A DNA stretch of 64,000 nt, from contig LS997565.1 of the NCBI GenBank assembly GCA_000469685.2, positions 2,556,505 to 2,620,504 of the forward strand, read 5' to 3'. Positions within the stretch are counted from its first letter, which is position 1. Every line of letters begins with the position of its first letter. Source of the stretch: Haemonchus contortus (lineage: Eukaryota > Nematoda > Chromadorea > Rhabditida > Trichostrongylidae). The position numbers and the translations under genes were made by a program. The notes below the pieces were generated by a model that did not search any database, was not told the DNA's origin, and saw only the letters and a list, made by a program, of their open reading frames with translations. This document shows, in pieces, positions 23,691 through 35,059 of the stretch.

Positions 23691-24731
23691 AACGAAATAA
23701 AAGTTCTTTTTCCAGTGCATTTTTTCAATGTTTGGGATTGGGCGCTGTGGACTAAACAGATGTGGCCGCTGACTCTAATTCCTAGTTCTTTTTTTTGTTT
23801 TGACTTTTGTTTGGTTTCTTTATGTTCTTTTTAAGGTGAATAGTTCCTTTAAGCAGAGAGATGCTGATGAAGTACTCATACCGGACTGCATAGTTGTTGG
23901 AAGCTGCTCATGTTTTTGAATACACCTCTGTGGCGGGTCCTGATTCCCAATTAACGTTTATTCGGATAAAGTACTACGCAGTGCCTGGTCCGTTCTCGTA
24001 ATGCTTACTAAGCTTGGCGTTTCCACGTGGGTGGTCGGTATACCCGTGTTCCGAAGTTTTGTCAAGCTCCTATGACCCCTACGTAATGCTCGTAAGGCTG
24101 CTACACACACTTGACGTCAAAACGCGCTTCATAATCTCATATACTTCTACTTTTCACTTGATGTTCGTTGTGGTGGCGAGAAAACTTCTATTTGGGCAGC
24201 CAGCTCTACAAACACCGCCTCGCCACTCTCGATCGCCTTGGCGATGGCCGTCTCTTTTACAACTAAGTACAGTGGAGAGGTGCGAGTGAACAGCTGATTT
24301 TTTTTACGCCCACTAATGATGTTGGAGCCACCTCCATCAATGGCATCAATGAAAGCATCTCTTATTTCCTTTCAGTTCAATTTTATTCATGTGCAAATAT
24401 GACGTCCAGTGTGTGTAAGGGCGATGATGTAAGTTTCTGGATTGTCTATGACATTCAACTCCCGCCTTTTCACTACAGTTCGAGACCATCGCTTGAGAGC
24501 AAGGCAAATAAATATGTGATCAAATAGTTCTAAAGAGTGCTTCCAGCTAGGTAGTCTAGTTGTCAATTGTTGTTGCTTTATTCTAAGAATACTACCATGC
24601 CTTCCATTATGCTATGTTTGTCCTACCTTCATCTTTGTTTGCTTCTCCAATTAGTATGTTTATGTTATCTAACTGGCGAAGTTTCTGTTACAAGCGCACT
24701 TCCGAGTGCATAAATAAATAAATAAATAAAT
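21090..24731 (+). mobile_element. 5'-truncated CR1-like LINE
   Basis: Non-LTR retrotransposon inserted in the inverted-repeat arm. AAATGTTCA flanks it at 21081-21089 and 24732-24740, although the AAAT part of the right copy could belong to the tail. It ends in a (TAAA)n run, and the disrupted arm sequence resumes afterwards. The coding part covers the end of the endonuclease, the reverse transcriptase and the C-terminal region. The 5' end, including the endonuclease N-terminus, is missing. Confidence 0.8.
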
Positions 24732-26599
24732 AAATGTTCACAATGAAATCGCTGCCGTAATTGAGCACTATCCAAAGAGCTTCGCGATGTAGAGCTTCCA
24801 AATTTAATATGTATACTTCATTCATAATTTAGAGAAGAAATTCCTCAGAAGTGACTGCAAGAATTTTACAAACAGTATATTAGTTTCTTCGACGAATAGT
24901 TTTTCTCCTCCAATCGACAAAAGGCGAGGGTATTCCGCGGATGTGCCACATTGGTTCAGAGGAAGCTTCTTCATTGGATGTCGTGCTCACATCTTTTCCA
25001 CTCGCTTTTCCGTACTTCTGGAATTATTAAAGATATTTTTCAAATTAGTTAAATATTTAGATTGTTCACAGCCCTGGAAGATATCAAAGCGCGGCAGTTA
25101 TTACTAGTGAAGCTTGTTAACAACCTCCATCGCTTTCGAGCAGTCTTAAAGTTTTGTATGGAAAGCACTGGTTATCTTGGCCCTATTTACATTTGTTCGG
25201 TTAGCAATTAACTTGTTGAGACTAGTGGCTCAATTTGGGATAGTGGAGAATCGCCAGCAAATGTTATCAATGATGCACTCAACTTTTGCCTCAGACTCTT
25301 ATCCTTCCATGTCGCCGATTTGCTGCAGCACCTTCAAACCCTTGGCTGGAATCTTTCGAATATTTCCTTTGATTTCACAATGAGCGGTTGGGTGGAAAAG
25401 AATGACACTTGCAACTTCCACTGAGGCAGAAGCAACAAACGACGCTTCGCTCATAGGAGGATGGACAGTTCATCGACATCTGGAATTTTTGCGTATCAAT
25501 TTTGTTGCACTGTCTGATTGTGAATAGAAGACGGATTGGCAGCCAAATCATGCATTTTACCGTAGGGGTCCTATTTTTCGATGAATAAACACTCACTTAG
25601 AGAAGAAACTCTGAATGCAAGCAGAACCAAACCTTAATACTTAGGGTGAGTGAGCTTTTCTTAGCGTAATGAAGATGCGATGAACTCTGAACTGTGAGAA
25701 TGCGATTCCGGATGCATGTTTGAAAGAAAGATTTGATATGGCGCTCGTTGCTTCGGGAAGTTGTAGACGATAATTGTGTAACAGTGATAAATGTAAACCC
25801 CAACCGTTTTTCGTTTTGCCTAGTTGGTATGAAGGTTTACATACGCCACGTCCCTCATCATTTCTACAGAGAACTTTAACCAGCTTAGGATAGACTCGTA
25901 CTGCAGTCACCTTGGCATAGATTGTTACTGTGACTTCTCCGAGCTCACTACTCTCCTAATGACAGTTGCCCCTTTAGAGGGAGCAAGGGGATTATTGAAG
26001 TGGTAAAAGGAGAAATTTGTAAAAACTTTCCTTTCTCCCTAAGAAGCTATATAAAACAGTCGTTTCTGAAAAAGCGAGCAAAAAGAAACTGAACGTTATT
26101 GTGGAGTGTAAGATTAAAAGACGAAGGAGACTACTTTGAGAAGAATGCGTGTGTGAATGAATGTTAATGCGTGAATGGTGCAGGCGATTCTTTTATATCC
26201 ATCTCGTAGAGTTCTTTCTGTAGCAACTTCCGTCTGTATAACGAAGGTGTCACTGACATCCATGCAGGTGGTATTCGGTCAGCAAGATCAGTTAGCAATG
26301 TTGGGAGCTACTATCGCGCGACCACGACGATCAATAAAGTCCTCTACCTATGTCAGATAATAAAAATGGATTCTGTACATAGTCTGCAACGTTTCAGCAA
26401 CTCCACTGCCTTTTTTGAGAAATATCTATCTACATGAGGCTTGAGTGACCAAAGCCTTTAGCCAATTGTGTGCTTTCAGGGATTGAAACCAACCAACTGG
26501 ATGAGTTCCAGAGAGGATCTTCTTAAACGCCCTCTAAATTTTACACTGCTTCGGACATGAGGCTTCCGAGCGAGATTTTGGCTTTGATGATTCACTGAA

Positions 26600-27460
26600 G
26601 AATCCCTTGACAGAGAAGGTGGTGTGGTAGATAGTGACGCACTTCACATACGCATTGGTCACGACTTATCTTTTCGACATTCACGTCGAACGTCGTGCTC
26701 GCTCTTTTCCCACTCGTCCTGTCATACAAAAATGACTGTCAATTCTAGATGTATGAGAGGACAGATGGGAAAGAAGTAAGCACGACGTTAGGCAGGGAAG
26801 CCATCAGGTCGGCCTCGTCCGGACTAATAAGGCACTTTGGTGGACCACCCTCTCCTCATGCCGAATAAAGGGAAAATTTACCTTAGGGACGGTAAGGCTG
26901 ATATTTTTTCTGTATACGCCTGCATAACTTTTGGGTGATATCTTCTCCGAATAATTCAGTAAATCTTAGATTATATATGAATTATTAAATGATTATATAT
27001 GAATCTTGGATTTGCAATCCTTGATCAAGGGTCACAAAGATCACTATCAGTACTACATTTGTATAATAGAGTTGCTCGTCACGAAACTCGATCTCACCAG
27101 AACAAACATCTGGAGAGGTCCAAGCAAGTTTGGGAAAAGCTGAGCAAAAAAAGCGCACCAACAGGGCAGGTGATTGTGAGCTCGGCCTTGCTTGTCCCAT
27201 AGAGAGCGGGACATGCACTGGAATGGGCGATATCATAATTGAAACTTCATAATTACGTTTCATAGCAAACCAGCAGCTGGAAAATGGAGCAAGGGTCAGG
27301 AGTGGGTCGATAAGTAAAGTAAAGAAGGCTTACTTCGGATAGGCGGGCCATTCCTCCGGTATGCGGCAGCTTGAACATAGCTTCGTTTCCTGTTCCAACG
27401 AAATTCTAACCTTCAAAAATCAATAAAAAGGATAGCAACAGTTTTTTCCGTGCTTTTCAT
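26600..27460. other. Loop of the large inverted repeat
   Basis: Single-copy spacer between the two arms. The part near 26665-26810 has a local imperfect inverted repeat. 27050-27370 is a Helitron-type relic, listed separately. No gene is recognised. Confidence 0.5.
27050..27370 (+). mobile_element. Decayed Helitron-family fragment
   Basis: The order of phrases (ACGAAACTCGATCTCACC, ATCTGGAGAGGTCCAAGC, GGCCTTGC...AGCGGGACATGC, CTTACTTCGGATAGGCGG) parallels Helitron 2 at 11020-11300 with much divergence. The ends are not preserved. Confidence 0.45.
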
Positions 27461-29345
27461 TGAAGCCACAATCTCGCTCGGAAGCCTCATGTCCAAAGCA
27501 ATGTAGAATTTAAAGGGCCTTTGGGAAGTTCTCTCTGGAACTCAGCCGGTTGATTGGTTTCAATCCATGAAAGCACACGATTCGGCTAAAGTCTTTGGTC
27601 ACTCAAGCCCCATGTAGATAGATATTTCTCAAAAGAGGCAGTGGAGTTGCTGTAACGTTACAGACTATGTACAGAATCCATTTTTATTATCTGACATAGG
27701 TGGAGGCTATATTGATTGATCGTCGTGGTCGCGTGATGGTAGCTCCCAACATTGCTAACTGATCTTGCTGACCAAATAGCACATGCATGGATGTCAGTGA
27801 CGCCTTCATTGTACAGACGGAAGTTCCTATAGAAAGAACTTTACGAGATGGATATAAAAGAATCGCCTGCACAATTCACGCATTAACATTCATTCACACA
27901 TGCATTCTTCTCAAAGTAGTCTCCTTCGTTTTTTAATCTTTCAGTCCACAATAACGTCGAACGCACGACCAGTTCCTTTTTGCTCGCTTTTTCAGAAACG
28001 ACTGTTTTATATAGCTTCTTAGGGGAAAAGGAAAGTTTTTACTAATTTCTCCTTTTACCACTTCAATAATCCCCTTGCTCCCTCAGAGGGGCAATTGTCA
28101 TTAGGAGAGTAGTGAGCTCGGAGAAGTCACAGTAACAATCTATGCCAAGTGACTGCAGTACGAGTCTATCCTACGCTGGTTAAAGTTCTCTGTAGAAATG
28201 ATGAGGGACGTGGCGTATGTAAACCTTCATACCAACTAGGCAAAACGAAAAATGGTTGGGGCTTACTTTTATCACTGTTACACAATTACCGTCTACAACT
28301 TCCCGAAACAACGAGCGCCATATCAAATCTTTCTTTCAAAAATGCATCCGGAATCGCATTCTCACAGTTCAGAGTTCATCGCATCTTCATTACGCTAGGA
28401 AAAGCTCACTCATCCTAAGTATTAAGGTTTGGTTCTGCTTGCATTCAGAGTTTCTTCTCTAAGTGAGTGTTTATTCTTCGAAAAATAGGACCCCTACGGT
28501 AAAATGCATGATTTGGCTGCAAATCCGTCTTCTATTCACAATCAGACAGTGCAACAAAATTGATACGCAAAAATTCCAGATGTCGATGAAACTGTTCATC
28601 GACAGTCATTAGTCGCAGCGTCGTTTGTTGCTTCTGCCTCAGTGGAAGTAGTAAGTTTCATTCTTTTCCAACCAAACGTTCATTGTGAAATCAAAGGAAA
28701 TATTCCAAAAGATTCCAGCCAAGGGTTTGAAGGTACTGCAGCAAATCGGCGACATGGAAGGATAAGAGTCTAAGGCAAAAGTTGAGTGCATCATCGGCAA
28801 CCCCTGCTGGCCCACCTCCACTAGCCCAAATTGAGCCAATAGTCTCGACAAGTTGATTGCTAACTGAACAAATGTAAATAGGGTCGAGAGAACAGGTGCT
28901 TTCTATACAAACTTTGAGATTGCTCGAAAGCGATGGAGGTTGTTAACAACTTCCACTAGTAATGACTGCTGCGCCTTGACTTTTTCAGGGCTCTAAACAA
29001 TCTGAATATATAATAACTAATTTGAATCTTTGTTAATTTCAGAAGTACGAAAAAGCGAGTGGAAAAGATGTGAGCACGACATCCAATAAAGAAGCTTCCT
29101 CTGAACCAATGAGGCACATCCGCGGAATACCCTCGCCTTTTGTCGACTGGAAGAGAAAAACTATTCGTCGAAGAAACTAATACTGTTTGTAAAATCCTTG
29201 ACGTCACTTCTGTGGAATTTCTTCTCTAAATTATGAATAAAGTATAAATATGAAAGTTGGGAGCTCTACTTCGCGAACCTTTCGGCTTTTTACCCACAGA
29301 CCCATCCAACACCTTCTGAGCATCTCGTAAGATGTAGCATTTTGC
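27460..29345. repeat. Right arm of the large inverted repeat
   Basis: Reverse-complement copy of the left arm. On the minus strand it contains, in order, short open stretches conserved in both arms, including 28956-29207 (after a TTTCTCTTCCAG acceptor-like site) and 27687-27872 (LYPSRKVLSIGTSVC). They could be exons of a captured host gene or of an unrecognised element. No homology is recognised. Confidence 0.75.
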
Positions 29346-29629
29346 AGAATCTCAAAGATCCTCGGTACTCTCCAAGTCTTTATTGAAGTCATCTGGACAT
29401 GAGAAGAAATGCCGAAGTGAAAGGGCTGCCGTGGAACACTTTTTACACTAGCTATTTTTTCATTCCGACAAGTTACGAGGATTGCCTTTTGTATTTCGGG
29501 AGTTATCAACCCTTGCGTTGCAACCTGGCAACTGACAGCGCTTTCATAAAGTTTGACATTTTTGAGGTTATACGTATTCAGAACCAGTTTGACAAATGAG
29601 CGCTCTTCGTGTTGTTTACAATAGCTCAA
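29231..29629 (-). CDS. Unrecognised ORF, possible exon of a duplicated gene fragment
   Basis: Minus-strand open frame of about 130 codons starting from a TTG-type position after a TTTTTTGAG acceptor-like site. An upstream candidate exon lies at 29742-29838 (97 nt, SDDDLAVLVCIGTATDFGDL, with CTATAG acceptor and GTAAGC donor). The phases of the two do not obviously match. The last quarter (NATSYEMLRRC...) is shared with the left arm near 21015-21080. I do not recognise the protein. It may be a fragment of a host gene carried by the inverted repeat. Confidence 0.35.
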   Translation of the reverse strand: MSYCKQHEERSFVKLVLNTYNLKNVKLYESAVSCQVATQGLITPEIQKAILVTCRNEKIASVKSVPRQPFHFGISSHVQMTSIKTWRVPRIFEILQNATSYEMLRRCWMGLWVKSRKVREVELPTFIFILYS

Positions 29630-29905
29630 AAAATTTACTCAGGCCCTTGAAGCCCCCACCCCCTACATAGGCCAAACCTCCTTCCCCATATCGTCCCACT
29701 CCCCCTTTAAAGATTAAGCTCCATCAAGATCCAGTGCTTACCGTGTGGTCGTAGTTCACTTCAAGACGAATTTCTTGGAGGTCTCCAAAATCAGTTGCTG
29801 TTCCAATGCATACTAATACTGCAAGATCGTCGTCTGACCTATAGTGGGATTGGAAAAACCTTAGGCATTAAAGGGACTAGCATACATTCTATATTGTATT
29901 AGCAT

Positions 29906-30165
29906 TTGACTGTAAAAAATTTGTTGGCGTTGGATCCCACAAAATTTGCCAATCCCTCAAAAAAAGGCTCGTGTCGATTGGTCGAAAGAAATGCTCAAAA
30001 ATACGATAATGGTGCTTCAAAACCGTCTATGACGTCGCGACAGTTGATGAATCATGGGTTTATGCGTATGAGCCCGAAAGTAAACAACGGTCGACCGTAT
30101 GGATATTTCAAGATGAGCTGAATACAAGAAAAGCTGTCCGCGCACGAAGCAGTTATAAGTCCGCT
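29906..30165 (+). pseudogene. Mariner transposase fragment
   Basis: The plus-strand frames give a recognisable mariner segment in pieces: SLKKRLVSIGRK, GASK-like text, then DESWVYAYEPESKQ with the first catalytic Asp context, STVWIFQDEL and NTRKAVRARSSYK. Frameshifts separate the pieces. There are no terminal repeats. It sits between the inverted repeat and the downstream flank of gene 4. Confidence 0.75.
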
Positions 30166-30566
30166 GCCTATTGCCTGCCCACTTTCGAATATTCCCTCAA
30201 TGTTTGTGATCTATCATTGGGAGACACGTGCTGGTCTATTGTTAGGGTGGGCTTATGATTAAATTAAGAATGGTCCTTATTTCTGACTTTGCCGTTATCC
30301 CTCCTTTTTCGAACATATTCAGTCCCGATAATGACCGCTACTAGAGTACCTCTAATTTTTAGCGATTCAATGATTCCGCCAGCTATAATTTTTTTACATT
30401 TTTTTACAAGCATAATAGCTCTCCCTTATCTTAACTGTTGCTCTTTGTTCTCAAGTAGGATTTTGTGAGAGTTTACAAAGCTGAAGCAAAGCGAAGGAAT
30501 GGAAGAGACACCCAGGAAGAACTAACAAATCATCCATCTGTAAGAGCAACGACAGTTTTTCGAAAA

Positions 30567-30572
30567 TTTATT
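30567..30572 (-). terminator. Poly(A) signal of array gene 4
   Basis: AATAAA on the minus strand, 82 bp after the stop codon, in the conserved context TCTCGAATAAATTTTCG. Confidence 0.8.
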
Positions 30573-30653
30573 CGAGACTATATCTGGGAAAATACGAGTT
30601 GGATAAGGCTTCAACTCTTTGAAAGATTCCCATTGATAGCTCGGTTTGATCAA

Positions 30654-33600
30654 TCACATCCCAAAGGGATGACTCCCTGAAATATGAGTTATTCCTGGCC
30701 ACACTACAGGCGGAAGCGGAGAGTTTCCTGAAAACAATGCGTGTTACATTGCATTTCTCCAATTTCCGGGTAGTTGAGGGAACTTGATCTATCCATCATC
30801 ATAGAAGGATTTCGATAATAGGTAACATGATAGGCTCCTTTCCACAAACGAAGAGGTTCACAAATTCACAAAACTTCAACTGCTTACACTTTAATTCCTT
30901 GAGTTAATTCAGATAAATTACCTGACACTATCACAGGCACTGGTCCGAGGGGAAGTTGAGAGTTTCCTGAAAAAAATGCATATTAAATTGCATTCCTCCA
31001 ATTCCTACGTAGTGATGGAAATTTGATCAAGCCACCATCTTAAAAGGATATCGGTAATAGGTAACATGACAAGCCCCTTTCTACAGATGAAGACGATCAC
31101 AACTTCACCAAACTTCAACTGCTTACGCTTTAATTCCTTAATTCAGATAAATTACCTGACACTATCACAGACCCTGGTCCGAGGGGAAGTTGAGAGTTTC
31201 CTGAAAAAAAATGCATATCAAATTGCATTCCTCCAATTCCTACGTAGTGAAGGAATTTTGATCTAGCCACCATCTTAAGAGGATATCGGTTACCAGTCGG
31301 ATCGCTAACGCCAGGCTCTCCTCCTTCTTTTGTCAAACACCCTATTCCGAGAAAAGTTGAATGAAGAATTTTATTTTCTTTTTTGAGGTTTATAGTCTTC
31401 AAGTTTTTTCCGTGGGGCGGAGGTGGTGTAGTGGCAAGTGGCGCACTATATCACACGCACGGTCAGGGGTTCGAATCCCGGATCGCTGCCCGCCTAGGCC
31501 AACCAAGCCTTCCATCCCTTCGGGGTCGGTGAATTGGTACCAGACTCGTCTGGGAGGATAAAAGCACTGACTTGTACATCGGCTGGCCACCGCAAGTCAT
31601 TGTATAGGCCACATACGCACTCATTACGCCACTACGATTCTGAATGGAAGTCGAGTGCGGGGGCGCATCCCTCAGACGGGATTGATTAACGCCAAAAACT
31701 TTATCCTTTATCCTTAAGTTTTTTCCGTGTTTAGCTGAGTGAGGGTATGAAACTGGAACAGAGTCGAAATCCTTCTTTGACACAACAGAAATTGAAAGCT
31801 TCCCTCTTTCTTTGATAGTTGTAGTAAGTCTAACTCTCCACCCCTTTTTTGGAACAAATGACAGTTTCTTGTACACGAAATCCGACACAGGACTAACAGG
31901 ACAGTGCAGATGGTATTCAGTTAAAGTCGGTGCTTACGCCTTCGATTGGAAGTCCCGAACTTTTGCTCTCTATCTCTGCAATAAATACCTATCCAATCCA
32001 ACTGTTAGGCAATCAAAGATGATGCTGTGGAGATGTTCTGAGTGATGGTAGCACCGTTATCAGATATTTTTTTACCAATAGACCCTTTCCTTACGGAGAT
32101 ATCATTTGTTGAGAATTCTACATTACAGGCGGTCGAATAGTTTTGTCGCAAATGACAAAGAGAATCTTTCATTGAATCATAACCCTTGCTGGGTAGCGGT
32201 CGTAATGAACAAAGTTCTAATCTGCTTATCGTATTGCCCTAATGGGTCCCTATCGCTGCACTTACCACTCACTTTTGTCACCCTGCTCTACCATCTTGTC
32301 TTATCGAATGAAACATACTGAGCCGTTAAAGCTACATACATCGTAGATACCGAAAATGTTAGGATTTCGATCGGTAGGTGGCACTCTTAGGTCCTTTATC
32401 TTCTCTTATCAGCTATCATCAGTTCCTGTCACCGGATACCTACGATCTCGTCATATCCTGCATCACCTATTAGAATGCTGAGGTTCCACTGGTAATACGA
32501 AAGGTGTGATCGTACCAAATTTGATCGCTCTAGGTCCACGTCAACAGGAGTTATGAATTTGCGGCCCAAAATTACTACCGCTCCCTGTGCATGGAGTCCG
32601 GTCCTGCCACCCACCATGAGTGTTCCCATCCTGCCCCCCGTACTCCCACCAAATTTGAAAGCTCTAGGTCCACGGGAACAGGAGTTATGAATTTCCGGTC
32701 AGACACACACGCCGACACACACACACAAACAAACACACACAAACACACCGATACACCAGAGACACACTTAGCGAATTATATAAAGTAGGATAGGTAACAC
32801 GACAGCCTCCTTTCCACAAACGAAAACGTTCACAACTTCACGAAACTTCAACTGCTTACACTTTGATTCCTTGAGTTAATTCAGATAAATTACCTGACAC
32901 TACCACAGGCCCTGGTCCAAGAGTAAGCGGAGTATTTCCTGAAAACAATTTATTTTACATTGCATTTCTCCAGTTCCTAGGTAGTGAAGGAGTTCGAACT
33001 ATCCATCATCTTGTAAAGATGTGAATAATAGCCATCATGACAAGCTCCTTTTGACAAATGAAGACCTCCACAACTACAAGATGCCTCAAAATTATGGGCA
33101 CCAAAATTCAGGACTTTCTGTGGCAGAAATAAATCATTCATTTCACTTTATTCGCTATTAATTAGTTGCACAAGTAGCAATTTCTCACAATCGGTATAAT
33201 TGCCAAGGTAGGACTTCTCATATCTTCAAGATAGTGAAGGTTACCTGCAATCGTTTGCATGCAAGAGGCGAAAGATGGAATTGCTTCTCAATAATGAACG
33301 AATGGCAAACTATTAAACGATACAGAAAAGCACAGAGTTAATCAAAAGCAAATCCGGAAGGGTTAGAAAGCCAGTGTTTTCAAAAAAAAAAAAGATCTTG
33401 AGCGACTCATCGAAGGGGTGGTGACGGAGCAGGAATTGTCGAACTTACCGATGGAGCGGATTGTAAATCAAAATTCATTGCTATTCTTGTATTATGCACA
33501 AATGCCACTGCACCTGCGATCGAAGTCTACATTGTTGGGCCAAATAATTTGGCTGCTTGCTGACTCACTCGTGGCAAACAGACATATCCTCATCGTTTTC

Positions 33601-34962
33601 TCCTACATGAAAAGTTTCACGCCAAAACCAGTTTTCGAGGAACAATACGGTTTAGTTCTGCAGAGAAATGAAAAGTGCAATGTCTCACAAAAAACTGCCT
33701 TATGAACAGCCAATAAAAATGTTATGTTATGTGTTAAAAATGTTAAAATGTTATTTATAAAAGGGATTCACTGGCTGTGATAAGACGATGACCCCCCCCC
33801 CCCCCCAGCTTATCAGTGTTGCAGTGAATGCTAAAAAAGACGTTCATTCGAGGAGCATATTGATGTATGCACTGAAGTCTTGCTTCGACCCCGCTGTCTT
33901 AAGAAGCCTGTGGTCCTTCGAGCAGGACGGTGCTCCAGCCTCACAGACCAAGCTCGCCCAGAAAAACGTCGACTTTAGCTGCCCGGCTTCATAGCAAAAA
34001 TGAATAACCATCCTCTTTTTCATATCTTAACTCACCGTAGGTTTCTGATTAGAGTAAGACCTGCTGGGTGGGCCGTCGTAGTTTGGAATCATGAAAGTAA
34101 GAATCAAGAGAGAACGAAGTCAGAATAACTGCGTGCGACATGCAGGGAATTCTAGAATATATTTCAGCTTGCTAATGGGTTATATTTAGAAATGTGATTG
34201 CAGCTTTTTTTGTATGTACCTGATGTAAGCAAATGTGCAAACATGTAGATTTCACTGTTATTCTCAGCTTAGAACTTTCAAACTCAAATAAGCGCCCATA
34301 CTGTTGGGGCACTCTTTACATACAATTTTAGCCTCTTATATTTAGATAAATTATCTTGCACTGCCACAGAGCCCGGTCCAAGGGGAAGCGGAGACGCAGG
34401 GGTTCAATGAAAAACGGTTTTGCATTGTATTTCTTAAATTTCTTGGTAGTAGCGGGTGGCTCATCAGCTTGCAATCGTATTGATGATAAGTAAGACGGCC
34501 GCCTCCTTGGTAAAACAGCTACTACAATTGCAATCGTTTAGGTAATCTACTGCGACGAATTGATAAAATAAAATACCTGTCGATACATCCCGACTTGGTT
34601 TCTGTCAAATTGGACTGGGTGAAGTTAATGGTATAGGACCTGACTACTAATAGAGCTATCAGACCTATGGCTATGAGCTGCTTATAGAGTCAATTCAGTT
34701 GATTGGAGCCTCGTTAGATTTTCACCTATGGATGTACAAAACTGAAATCTGATCCAGACTACGGAACGCATAGCTAATGCAGTTAGTGCTCAATTTATCT
34801 ATTGACTTTTTCCTAGTTCTGAAAACACCTACAACAATCGGTGCAGTAAGTCCCATGCTCCATTTGTTCAACTTATTTACTTGACTTACCTAGGGGTGTT
34901 TGGAACAATAGTTGTCCTAGAGCAGCTGCGATGATTGCAAACAAGACGGCGACGAAATACAT
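30654..34962 (-). CDS. Array gene 4: secreted GPGP micro-exon protein
   Basis: Exons: 34890-34962 (MYFVAVLFAIIAAALG signal peptide plus QLLFQTPL), 32894-32938 (GNTPLTLGPGPVVVS), 31156-31200 (GNSQLPLGPGSVIVS), 30922-30966 (GNSQLPLGPVPVIVS), and terminal exon 30654-30727 (GNSPLPPVVWPG ... GSHPFGM, stop). The joined CDS is 282 nt, 93 residues, all phase 1 junctions. The exon copy near 34355-34405 has lost both its acceptor (TG for AG) and donor (AT for GT). The block near 34579-34613 carries a stop in the GP frame. A Helitron with an embedded SINE and a Tc1/mariner relic lie in introns. Confidence 0.78.
31293..31890 (-). pseudogene. ORF inside Helitron 4, split by the SINE
   Basis: Minus frame 31888-31716 (SDFVYKKLSFVPKKGWRVRL...) runs into the SINE. 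Removing the SINE and one target copy lets the same frame continue through 31400-31293 (KTINLKKENKILHSTF...GGEP) to the Helitron end. Helitrons commonly capture host exons, and this may be one. The protein is not recognised and the 5' boundary is unknown. Confidence 0.4.
31415..31715 (+). mobile_element. tRNA-derived SINE
   Basis: The head looks like a tRNA gene: A-box-like TGGTGTAGTGG (31424) and B-box GGTTCGAATCC, about 70 bp in all. An unrelated body and a (CTTTAT)n-like tail follow. Perfect 14-bp target duplications AAGTTTTTTCCGTG flank it at 31401-31414 and 31716-31729. The acceptor-stem pairing is poor and a body follows, so this is a retroposon rather than a working tRNA gene. It would be transcribed by RNA polymerase III and mobilised by a LINE in trans. 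Confidence 0.9.
33077..34316 (+). mobile_element. Tc1/mariner-family relic, copy D
   Basis: TA at 33075-33076 and 34317-34318. Recognisable plus-strand block 33788-33994 reads VAVNAKKDVHSRSILMYALK...SLWSFEQDGAPASQTKLAQKNVDF, the segment around the second catalytic Asp. Other frames are broken, and homopolymer A and C runs interrupt it. Collinear with copies A-C. Confidence 0.8.
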
Positions 34963-35051
34963 CCTGAAATTGTCAGTTCTTGAAGTGGACGTGAAGGCCG
35001 CCCAAACAGAAAGGTCTGCGAAAGCTGATGGAGGGGCTGTTTCTTGGCAGC

Positions 35052-35059
35052 TATATATA
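35052..35059 (-). promoter_or_regulatory. TATA box of array gene 4
   Basis: TATATATA on the minus strand, 90 bp upstream of the ATG at 34962, followed by GCTGCCAAGAAACAGCCCC. Confidence 0.85.

Larger units (their letters stand above)
21015..26600. repeat. Left arm of a large inverted repeat, split by a LINE
   Basis: 21015-21089 plus 24740-26600 match, in reverse complement, the right arm at 27460-29345. Landmarks include ATAATTTAGAGAAGAAATTCC (24827) against its partner near 29225, the CGACAAAAGGCGAGGGTATT region, and the ORF at 26175-26360 (LYPSRRVLSVATSVC) against 27687-27872. The LINE at 21090-24731 sits in the arm and explains its length. The arms have diverged by point changes, so this is not a perfect palindrome. 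Confidence 0.8.
31293..32790 (-). mobile_element. Non-autonomous Helitron 4
   Basis: Read on the minus strand it begins TCCTACTTTATATAATTCGC at 32790 and ends GCGATCCGACTGG at 31293, inserted between A and T. The flanks rejoin to the normal intron text GGATATCGGTTA/TAGGTAACACGAC. Near the 5' end are a (GTGTTTG)-type microsatellite (32700-32765) and one diverged copy of the 127-bp minisatellite unit. A SINE is nested inside. Confidence 0.82.

Noticed and set aside
31415..31490. A tRNA gene (B box GGTTCGAATCC)
   Set aside because: It is the head of a 301-bp SINE with a tail and a 14-bp target duplication. The acceptor stem pairs poorly.
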